Below are positions 1-11,148 of a stretch of DNA of 46,929 nt, one piece after another. The notes beneath the pieces were generated by a model, which ran no database searches, was not told where the DNA came from, and saw nothing but the letters and a program-made list of their open reading frames with translations. Position 1 is the stretch's first letter. Each line of letters begins with the position of its first letter. The position numbers and the translations under genes are program-made. Origin of the DNA: Chrysomallon squamiferum (lineage: Eukaryota > Mollusca > Gastropoda > Neomphalida > Peltospiridae); assembly GCA_012295275.1 (NCBI GenBank), contig CM022670.1:3465335-3512263 (forward strand), in the 5' to 3' direction.

Positions 1-1729
1 GTGCAATCGATTGAAACCTTGAGCTTAGCCTTGCTATACATTTTTGATTAAATACATAGATATATTTTCATCTGTTATATAAAGGACTGAACTAGAAACA
101 AATTTATTTTTAAAAGTGTTTTCTGTATGAGAAAACTTTAGACACGTATGTACAATTTTGATCTAGCAATTAGAATTCCATTTTAAAAATACACAAATAC
201 AAAAAAAAAATTAAATTAATTAGCTTAGAGGTGCAAAATAACTGAAGTTCTTCAGTTTATTAAAAATTGCATTAATCCATCACTATAACAAAAATGCAAA
301 ACATTTTCAAACTAACAGCAAATTAAGTAATTCAAATTGCAGATAACAGCATTTAGGTATTTTATAATTCTTCATTAAATCAGTTTTCCTTCCTGTCCAA
401 ACAATTAAAGGATCAAGTTTGAAAATTAACACTGCCATTATAAACAAAACTTTTGCTTTTTAAACTCCTAATTGTTAGTTTTTAATTAATTATCATCTAA
501 GTTCATAAAGAAATATGATGTAATTTAAAATCTAAGAACTGTATATATTCTTTTATTTAATTATTTTAATATATGTATATATGTCTGTATGTAAGTAAGT
601 AAGGATGGATCGATGTGAGTTGGTGGGTGTGTGGGTGTGTGTATTTCTACAGTGATAAACTTTATTTGATTTATCATTTAAAAGATAGATATACCTACCT
701 CTCAAATATTCTGGAAGTATCTATGTCACGGTGACTAGTCTGACTAATATTAATACCTTGAAATTTGCTTGTCCTGTTTAAGGGGTAGCAGACTATAACA
801 GTGTCACGTGACAAGGTGTTTATGATCTAAGACAGCATAAACTACTAAATGACTAGTCTATATCCAATAGAGAATAATAACACAAACAAAAATTGAATAT
901 GGGTAATTGTTTTATATATCACATAAATTAACCAGTGGTAACATATAATTTAATCGTAAGATTCTCACAAGTCAATACAAAGGCAAATAGCATTCATAGA
1001 TAATACTGTTCTAATTAAGCCCAGTTGGTTACTTTAACTTTCTAACTAAGCTTTAGTTATTAAAATACATTATCTTAGTTTGTTACATCATTTTCAAGCA
1101 AAAGTAAGTACCACACAATAACACTATAAATCCAGCAAAAATATACTTGTCTATCAACATGATTTAAACCATAATTACCCTTCCTTTGTACAGGTCCCTC
1201 AGTCAACGTGTCACAAGACTGGGCACTGATCAAAAGATCTCGTTTAAAATGTGCACCAGATATATTACAGGACTCGTGCGAGTGTTGATGACACACCTCT
1301 ATAGGCAGCCTTTCTGAATTTACTTTGCAGTTTTAAAGCTTTTTCTGAGTTAGTTAATCCCAGTGTTTCTCTTTGTTTACAAAATAATGGAACTACCCCT
1401 AATTATATAATATAGCTTCTAAACAGCCCATGGATGTCTGCATACTCTCTGCTATTTACTTTCTGTGACGTTATTACTATATTCTGACATTAATTAGCTA
1501 AGCATTGAAAACCCATAAAAATATGAATTTGTAAACATTGTTATACACAACAGCTTAATAAAAATTGCTGTAATATAATAATATACTTAATATAAAATGT
1601 ACCAGACATTCTGCTTTAAATGGGCATATAATAATGTGTTTTATGAACATTATGTAATTCACTAGAGAGAATAAAAAAATTATTTATTAAAAAATAAGTT
1701 CATAGCAAAGAGAGCAATACGTAACTGGA
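1..1729. other. 5' flank, no supported gene
   Basis: AT-rich sequence with short T- and A-runs, a TG/TATA-rich microsatellite-like patch at 553-645, and a short palindrome GTCACGTGAC (CACGTG core) at 803-812. The only protein-like stretch is the low-confidence minus-strand candidate exon listed separately at 1179-1298. Confidence 0.7.
1179..1298 (-). CDS. Candidate internal exon on the minus strand (unrecognised)
   Basis: On the minus strand an acceptor-like gcctatag is followed by an open frame reading VCHQHSHESCNISGAHF, then KRDLLISAQSCDTL and TEGPVQRK, closed by a donor-like GG|gtaatt. Length 120 bp, phase 1 in and out. It is richer in G+C and CpG than its surroundings. I do not recognise the product, and a frame this short is easily produced by chance. 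Confidence 0.22.
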
Positions 1730-1929
1730 NNNNNNNNNNNNNNNNNNNNNNNNNNNNNNNNNNNNNNNNNNNNNNNNNNNNNNNNNNNNNNNNNNNNNNN
1801 NNNNNNNNNNNNNNNNNNNNNNNNNNNNNNNNNNNNNNNNNNNNNNNNNNNNNNNNNNNNNNNNNNNNNNNNNNNNNNNNNNNNNNNNNNNNNNNNNNNN
1901 NNNNNNNNNNNNNNNNNNNNNNNNNNNNN
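1730..1929. other. Assembly gap, 200 N
   Basis: Exactly 200 undetermined bases, probably a fixed-size scaffold gap rather than a measured length. Any frame crossing it is meaningless. Confidence 0.98.
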
Positions 1930-2289
1930 TTACAGCTTGCCTTCGTTACTTTGGAAGATAAACCATGAATTGCTGATTCGACAAGAATAAAAAATATCCC
2001 CTTTCTAATCTCAGAATGCAAAACAAAACAACATTACTGAAAAATGAAAAATAGTTATAATTATATCATAACATTTGGCTTGAATGAACATCTGATGATG
2101 TAGGTGTTTTGCTTTTTTAAATTCTTTTATTGTGGCATATGATTTCCACTGTTTATGTCAATGGTCAACGAATATTTACATTTAAAATGAATTAGATTAA
2201 GACAGCAAGTTGTTTTTGTAATGTTTACTTTTTTTTTTTTTTTTCTGGTTCAATGTCTATGCCCATGGAAATTAAAATAAATTATACTG

Positions 2290-2890
2290 TAATAGAGATA
2301 TAGTAATAGTTATTGTCATAGTAATACTAACATTAAAAGAAGTAATTTGTTGTTTTAGCAGTAACAGGAACAATGTTAGAAATAATAACAGGAATGCTAG
2401 TAATAAAGGTATGAATGTCAGTAATACTATTCTTTTTTTTACAATAGTACTAGCAATGGTTTCTTGTTCTTAAGCATCTGAAGTAATAGAATTAGCAGCA
2501 CCATTAACAATTACAATTAAAAATATTAACAGGAATGCTGATGATAGCAGCTAGTAGATATAATGCAAAAACAATATTGCTTCTAGTGTTGACAACAAGA
2601 ATACTAGTAGCAGTATGAGTAATATTATTGCATCATGTGGTAGTAACAGGAATGCTAGTAATGGTAGTATAATATATCACTGCTGCTGCTGTTGACAAAA
2701 GTATTTAGAACAATATAAATAATGTTATTATTGCTGCTTCTGATAGCAATACTGACAGGAATTGCATTAAAATAAGTAATGTTAAGTCTGTGTGTGATAG
2801 TAATAGTAATAAGAATGCTAGTAATAGTACTAGTAATATTATCATCTCTGGTAATGTCGGTAGTAATAGTATTGTTTAATGAACATCATT
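2290..2890 (+). repeat. Degenerate minisatellite built on AACAGGAATGCTAGTAAT
   Basis: The phrase AACAGGAATGCTAGTAAT or close variants recurs irregularly (around 2360, 2386, 2527, 2646, 2755, 2810), separated by TAGTAATA-type spacers. It is non-coding and old, as no two copies are identical over long stretches. Confidence 0.65.
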
Positions 2891-2939
2891 ATCAATTAAA
2901 ACAAAATTATTTCCTTATTATGAAATAATAATCAGGCAT

Positions 2940-3181
2940 ATTTAATTATCAGAAATATTTTATCAGTGGACATTGGCCTAGCAGGAGAATGAATGACACA
3001 CAGCTGTTGCACAGAGGAGGCAGAGAGACATCTGAGGACAGAAATGTCCAACAAAAAGCTAAACATTTGGCAAAAAAACGGTTAGCCATTCTGAGCAGAA
3101 ATTTAAAAGAAAATGTAAAAAAACTTTGAAAAGAAACGGTGCTACTTCAAGCTTGCTTGGGAATCTAAACTAATCCCAGAG
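2940..3181 (+). other. Probable 5' UTR / leader of the anoctamin gene
   Basis: This stretch is visibly less AT-rich than what precedes it and runs directly into the start codon. An in-frame TAA lies at 3116-3118 and the first in-frame ATG after it is 3182, which decides the start. I see no clear TATA box. The true transcription start, and any upstream non-coding exon, cannot be placed. A C-C-C-A-G at 3175-3179 could also be a splice acceptor just before the start codon. Confidence 0.4.
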
Positions 3182-3397
3182 ATGAAGAGAACAGATTTTG
3201 TTCTTCTGTACTCAACTGAAAGCAGCAGTGAGGCAGATGAAGGGTGTCGAACCAGATTTGAAGAATTGTTAGAGAAGGAAGGTTTTTTTATACAGAAAGA
3301 AACGATTGGAGATTTGGTGTATGTGAAACTTCAGTGTCCATTCAAACGTCTGTGTGTTGAGGCAGAGAGAACTCATTTGGAGATGCCTCTTAAAGGT
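3182..3397 (+). CDS. Anoctamin exon 1 (residues 1-72, dimerisation domain start)
   Basis: It opens with a D-F-V-L-L-Y strand, then an FEELLEKEGF helix and a VYVKLQCPF strand, the usual pattern at the start of the anoctamin cytoplasmic dimerisation domain. The donor is GGT|gtaagt at 3398, phase 0. The neighbouring AAG|gtgtaa would put an early stop in exon 2, so it was not chosen. Beyond 3397 the open frame runs into T-rich intron. Confidence 0.88.
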
Positions 3398-6300
3398 GTA
3401 AGTGTTTTAATAATGAGGAAAGATAACATGGAGTTTGGCAGTATGAGATTCACTGGTATTTATTTATTTATTGTTTATTTACTTTTTTATTTATTTCCTC
3501 TTTTCTTTTTTTCATTCTTTCTTTCTTTACTTATTTACTTATTTATGCTTTTATTTATTTATATATGAGGGATGACAAAATATGTGAGAATTATTGCTTC
3601 ATGTACAGAGGGAAATTACATCAAATGATACATTACAACCTTTTGATTTATTTCTAGCTGGATTGCTCAGCTGATATCTGTATCTATATTTGTTTCTAAT
3701 TATCTATCTATTATTGTTATTGTCATTATTACTATTATCATCATCATCAATATATTAATAATAAGAGTGAGAGCCATAATAATAACAACAACTCTGTAAT
3801 CTCTGAATTTTCTTTGCCAGATTTTTGTGTAGCTATTGGATGTTTTTACCTTTGCTTAATGATAAATGTATGACCATCTAACAAAAATATATTCCAGTTT
3901 GGTTAGAAATAGAACATAAGTAAAATGTGATCAATAAACTTAGTATTCTGTTATAACTTACTGTATTCTGTACAAGGAAAGTAAAATTGTGATTGTTATG
4001 GTGATCACTGAAGTTACTAAGCAGATTAAGATATAAACATTTTCTTTTGTTTTTCAGGCTACGAACAAAGAAGATGAACTTAAAGAAGTTGAACTTAAAG
4101 AAGTTGAACTTAAAGGAATTTCAAAATGCATTCACAATAATTTTGAAACTGATAATGAATGTAATTATAAAAATTATTAAATTATTTTAATTAAATTTCA
4201 TGGCATTGTTTTGAAACTTTTTATTATTATTCAATTTATTTTATTATTAATTTTTTTTAACATAAATGTGGAAAGTTGAAGAACAAATTTATGAAAGCAG
4301 TTCTTATATTAATTTTGAAGTGCAATCTATGCCAATATTAACAAGTAATCTAACAAATTTTTTGTATTTTTAATATCTGATTCATATGTACTATGTTTTG
4401 ATAATTTATTAAAAGTAAAGGTTTGCATAAAAAATAGAAACAAAATCTAAAAGTCCCCAAAAGACCCCCATGCCAAAAATACAATAATAATAATAATAAT
4501 AAAAATAGGCACAACAAAAAAAACTAAAAAAAAAAAAACATATCTTTGAAGTATGCTAGATTTTTTAGACTATTTTTTTTTACATAATCACCAAAAATAC
4601 ACTTTACTAATATAATTATGTATAATAATGTAATTTTAGTCATTAGATTTTTCTTTTTTCAGCTGATTTTGAGAGCGCTCAGTTTTTGATGGATCGGATT
4701 TCATTGTTTGAAAATTATGAAAATCCTACAGAATTCTTCCGACCTGCCACGAGGTCATTTCTTGTGAGTAAAATACTTTAAAAAATTTGACTTATACTTA
4801 AAATCTACTTTAAATGAGCATGTGAAATTTGTCAGTATATAGTATTTATCTAAAATATATTAAATACTGTAATTGTTATTTTAAATAACACCTAACTAAA
4901 GTTAAAGTTATATTTTATGATATATATATGATTTTATATTAAAAGAAATATATCTAGAATGTATATAAAATTTTATATCAGATAAAATGTCATATTTAAT
5001 GAAAATATATCAAAATTTTTATTAAATGTTGTTATAAAACATTTATCATAATTTTAGATATATTTTATTCAATAAGATCAATTTTTATGTAAACTTAAAT
5101 TATATGAAATAAAATATGTCTATAAGGTATGCAAGATTTTATGAAATAGAATACTGAATCTTTTAAAATATAAGTTGTATCTAAAAGTGTCATATTTTAC
5201 ATCAGTGTAGATTAATTTTTAAAATAAAATTGTATTTATTTGTTGTCTTGTTTTTGTTTTTGATATTTATTACTTTTATTTATTTCTTTATTTATTATTA
5301 TTGTTGCTAATAATATAATTTGTGTTTGTATTATTTATTTATTCATTTATTGACTTCAGACCTATCATATATTGATAAATCTTGACATCAGAACTGAGGA
5401 GGAGATAACCCAGGATTCTGCAGATGATGATGACCAAGAAGAAATGTCTTGTTGGGAAAAATGTTTTCATCCTTGTTTTAGCAGAGAAAATGCAGAAACA
5501 CCTGAACAGAATAGAGAAAAAAGAAAAGTTCTCAAGAAAAAAGGTGAGTAGAAGATTAAAATTTGTTATTCAGTCATTTGTGATGTTAGATATTTATTGT
5601 TTTAGTATATAATTGTCACTTTTAGATGTTCTGTAAATGAAAGTGTTATTTATGGGGAAAAAAATATAAACAAAATTATAATTAAGAAAAAAGAAAAGAA
5701 GAAAGAATTAAAAGAAAAATCATTTCTATTATTTATTTATTGGCCATTAATTTTAATTTTAATTTAATTATTGAAAATTTAAAAAAAAAAAAAAAAAATT
5801 AAAAAAGAAATAAATAATAAACATTGTGAAAAAATTGAAAGCTTAAAATATTCATTATTTATTTCCTTAAAAATGAAAAACATGTAAATTTGTAAATTTG
5901 TAAATTTTAAAAATTAAAAGATTAATTATTTTCCCTTAAAGAACATTTTGAATTATTTTATAAAAATTACAATTTATTTACTAATATTAATTTAAAATAA
6001 TAATAATAATAATAATAATAGTAATAATAATTAATTTAATAAATATTTATTTAAAATGAATTCAGTTATACAAAAAGAAAAACCCTCTCCTAAAATATCT
6101 GAATAAATAAAGAAACAAACAAAAATTACAGTAAAAAAAAACCAAAAATGTAATAATAATAATAAGAAGAAGAAAATAAAAGATAAAGAAAACAATGAAA
6201 ATGAATAAATACAGAAAATTTTTAAAGAAATTAAAACATTACGAGAAAAATCATTAACTATTCATTTTATTATTTATTGAACTTTAATTTTAATTTTAAT

Positions 6301-7637
6301 TTCATTATTGAAAGATTGAAAAGAAAAAAGAAAAACATAATGGTTGTTTAAATTTTCTCCTGAAGAACATTCAGAAATCTTTTACAAAAAATAAAACAAA
6401 TTAAATAACTGAATGTTTAAAATGTTCATTATTTATTTCCTCAAAAATGAAAAACATTTTAAGAAATAACTCATTAGTGAAAATTTCTAAATTTTAAACA
6501 TAAAAACATTAATAATTTATTATAAAAAAAAAGTTTAAATTTTCTCCAAAAGAACATTTAGAATTTTTTTTACAAAAATTACAGTTTATTTACTAAATAA
6601 CAGTAACAAAAAGAAAAAGAAAATCATTAATTTATTTATTTAACATTTAAACATTTAATAACAGAAAAATACATTTTATACTGAATCTTTAGAAATTTAA
6701 AACAATAATTTTTGAAAGAAATAATTTGTTTGCCATCAAAAAAAAAAAAAATTAAAAATCCAGAATAAAAATATATTAATATTTATGTATTGAACATAAT
6801 CTTTATTCTCAAAATGGTTTGTAATAATAAATAATAATAATTTAGAAAATTTCCCTACTGAATAGTTTAAATATGGAAAGTAATTAATATTCAGTTATTG
6901 ATTTAATATTTAATAATTAAAAAAACATGTTCAGAAAATGTTAAGTATTAGAAATTACTTCACATTTATTTTTATTTTTAATGTACTGTATGATATATGT
7001 ACAATAGTGCTTACTTTAATTGTAATTTAATTTTTTAAATTTTATTTAAAAACAATAAGTTTTCGCTGATTTTTAATTTTATTTATTTATTTTCTTTTTT
7101 TCATTATTTGTTTGTTTTTTGTTTTTTGTGACTTACTTAATCTTTTGTTCTTTTCTTCTTTTATTTAAAAATTATAAACAAATATCTTTAATTTGATAGA
7201 AATATTTATTTTCTGATGTTAAAAAATATCTTGTACATTATAGTGTAACTAGTTGTGATATAAAATTATTTCAGTAATATTTCAAATTATGAAAATATAT
7301 TTAATGTTTAAAATGTTTTTAGATAAAAATCAATTTTCATTAAAATCTAAGTCTATGATATAAAAATTATATATTCTGATATATTGCACTAAAATGAAAA
7401 TCATAAACATTATTGTACAATATATTTTTTTATTAACTTTATAAGTTATTTACATCAAAAAAAGTTATTAAAAAGATTAAATCAATCTGATGTTTGTGTT
7501 TACCTATTATATTTTGTTTCTCTTATTTTTATCTTTATAAATAAAAATAAATAAAAACTCTTGCAATGATGAATCTTTATATACTAATAATAAAAGGGAA
7601 TCTGTTTTCCCATAGCCTTGTTATTTTATTGTCACCC

Positions 7638-7669
<32 letters not shown>

Positions 7670-8897
7670 CACTACTCAGCATTTGGTTTAACCAGATTTT
7701 CCAAAGAAAGATATATATGCACACGATTCTTTTAAAAAAACAAAAAACAAAAATCTAACAAGATCTGATTATTTATAATTTTCTTTTTCTATATCTCCAA
7801 CTTATATCTAGGACTTCTATACCTTTTAATGAAAAATATCTACACAGGACTTGTTGGTCTTACATGAGAATTCTGTGCTCAGTTCGAAAAAGGAAGACTG
7901 CAGAATCAACGATTCCTTTTCTCCTGACACAGATATGGAGAAAACAGATCCCAGACGAGATCTAGATGAAACTTGGACAAAGTTTTTTAAATTTCAACCT
8001 CTCTGGAAGATTCGGAATTACTTTGGTGAAAAGATTGCTTTGTATTTTGCCTGGTCAGGAGAGCTGGCTTCATCACTGTGGATTCCAGCATTGTTTGGTT
8101 TGATCATCTTCATATATGGATTAGTACAAAGGTGTGTGTATGTCTGAATGTCTTTTTGTGATTTTTAGAAAAATGTTTGTATTTAAAATAAAAAAATAAA
8201 AATTAATATTTGTTTTGCTAAATATTGTTATTGTTATTATTATTATTTCTAAATTTTTATTTTATATTTTTATAGCTGATAATATATTTTTATTTGTATT
8301 ATTTTTTACTTTCTAAATTATTATTATTTTACATTTTATATTTTTTATAGCTATTAATATAACTTGTATTTCTATTATTTATTAATTTTTTATTCTGTTT
8401 TATTTTTCTAAATTATTTTTATTTCATATATTATATATTTTTAATAGCAGATAATATAATTTGTATTTGTATTATTTATTTATTTTATTTTTTTATTTCT
8501 AAATTATATTTATTTTGCATTTTTTTTATAGCTAATAATATAATTTGTGTTTGTGTTATTTCTTTATTTCTTTCTTCATTTACTTTCAGTGTTGAAGAAT
8601 CTAAAGAAATGACACATCCTACCTTAAACAATGCAACACTTGTGGATGAGTAAGATTAAAATTATTTTAATTCATTATATACTTACTTTTTATTTTTATA
8701 TTACTATTATATTTTTTTAAAGTTTGTCAGTTATTCTCTTAATACAGCCTGAATTGTGAAATAATAATAATAACAATAAAAAAATTCATTTTCAGTTTTA
8801 AAATACTTAAGAAATTACAGTTATATTTATATGCATTTTCTATATTTATGTAATAAAAATCTTAAAGCTTAAAATACATTGCATTTATGTTTTATTT

Positions 8898-8957
<60 letters not shown>

Positions 8958-11083
8958 ATGCAGATGACAATTTATATTTTGTGTTTAGAGTGAAAGCTGC
9001 TGTACAGAATTTACTGAGTATTATCAAACAATCATTTGATAATGATATTACACCATTCTTTGCTCTTGTAATGTGCTTGTGGGGTGAGAATACATTTAAT
9101 ATTTTAATATTTTCATTAAAACATTATTTAAATTTGTTAAAAAAGAAATATTTTAATACTAATTATTTTGAAATGTAATAATTAAAATATAATTTCTCTT
9201 CATGAAATGCCCAGCCCAAAAAGGTTTATAAATTAAAATGAAAGAACAACAATAAATTAAGAAACAAAATAACAACAAACAAATAAAAAAATAAAAAAGA
9301 GGGAAAAACATTTTTTGCAATTAAATAATTTCTACTTTTTAATTATGACAAATTTATTAGAAAAAAAAGCATATATGTGTTAATTTATTTTGATTCTTTC
9401 AGGCACAATTTTCTTGGAGATATGGAAAAGAAAAAATGCTACATTAGCTTATGAATGGGATGTGGATGAGTTTGAAGCAAAAGAACCTGACAGACCTCAA
9501 TATTTTGGCACTAAAGTCAAAAAAGTAAATTTGCTTTTCAGTAGTAAATACTTTTTCTCTTATATATATTATTGGTAAATTCAGTTTTAAAATCCATATA
9601 TATATATATATTTTTTCCTTAAATCTTTGGGATTAATGAACTTTTTAAATACTTCTAATTTTTGTGTACATACATTGTGTGTGTGTGTGTGTGTGTGTAT
9701 GCACATATATATATATATTTTTGTATGTTTGTATATTTGTGAGTATATATGTGTACATATATGTGTGTGTGTGTGAATATGTGCTTTTGTATAACTGTGG
9801 GTATATATGTATGTATGACTAAATTAATGTGCGTTTCTCTGTAATTTGTTGTTATCCTGTAGGACCCTGTGACAAAAGAAAAAAATTGGTACTATCCATT
9901 CAAAAGACAGTTTTTGAAGTTTACAGCATCAACATCTGTACTTATTTTCTTGGTGAGTTTTTGAATTTGTATTATTAGGTGTTAGTATAATTTTGATGAC
10001 ATTTCAATTATCATCATTATTTTCATGATCATAATCATCATCATCATCATAATCATTATAAAAAGTATGTTTGATATTTAAAAGGAAAATGAATTGAGTT
10101 AACTATCATACATTTTCAAATGCTAAATTAATATCTCAAATACCATATCTTTAATTTAATTATATTTCTCCTTTCCAAGAAGGATATTACAGAGCAAAAT
10201 CTCTTCATGCTGTTTGTTTTCAAATCTATTTTAACATAATCAATATTGTGATAGCATTTGAAAATAAATTAACAGAAAATTTACTGTTTTAGAGAACTCA
10301 AAGCACAATTTGTATTTTCAGATGGAATTTATGATTACAATGTTTAATTATCAATACATTTAATATTAAAATAGAACCAGGTCTCAAAGCAAGCTTATTA
10401 TTTCAGATATTATTTATTTTCAGATATACTATTTGTATTTAATTTTAATATTATAGAAAATATACAATTCTAAATAGTCTGACATTTCAAAGCGCATTTT
10501 TTATTTTCACATACAATACTATATTTGTATTTACTATTAAAATAATAGAACATATAAATTTTTAAATAGTATGAGGTCTCAAAGCACACTTTTTATTTTT
10601 GATAAAACAATACTCTGTTTGTATACTTTATATTTTCAGATATGTCTTGTTTTAGTCAGTGTTCTTGGTGTAATTATCTATCGTGTAATTATCACCATTG
10701 ACATGTGTCCAACAATGACAGCATCTGAATGCCTCATCATGACTACTGTTGTTTCATCACTGTTAAATGCCATCTCAATTTTACTGCTGGGAAAGGTAGT
10801 TTGAAAGGAAACATGTTTTCAAAAAATTAATATATTATGCCTCAATATGTTCAGTTGATTGTTTAACAAATATTTTAACTATTTATAATTAGTTAAAATA
10901 AAAAACGAAGATAAATTTTGTCTTTTGCATGCAACTAAAAAATAGGAAATTGTTAATTAAATTTTGTTTGAACAGTTCTGTTATTGTTTAATGAAATTTC
11001 TTACATTTTTTAAATGTTTTTTTTATTTATGCACATTAATCATTGTAATGTTGCTGTTACATATTTTAGTTTCAAATTCTTCT

Positions 11084-11148
<65 letters not shown>

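Larger units (their letters stand above)
4161..5359 (+). other. Introns 2 and 3
   Basis: Extremely AT-rich filler on either side of exon 3. The only structured part is the acceptor-proximal segment 5306-5359, which recurs in intron 5 (see repeat entry). Confidence 0.8.

Noticed and set aside
1680-2021. Minus-strand open frame of 113 codons
   Set aside because: Most of it is the 200-N gap; the two ends are unrelated sequence.
5424-5612. Open frame starting MMMTKKKC
   Set aside because: Wrong-frame shadow of anoctamin exon 4; it runs through the donor into the intron.
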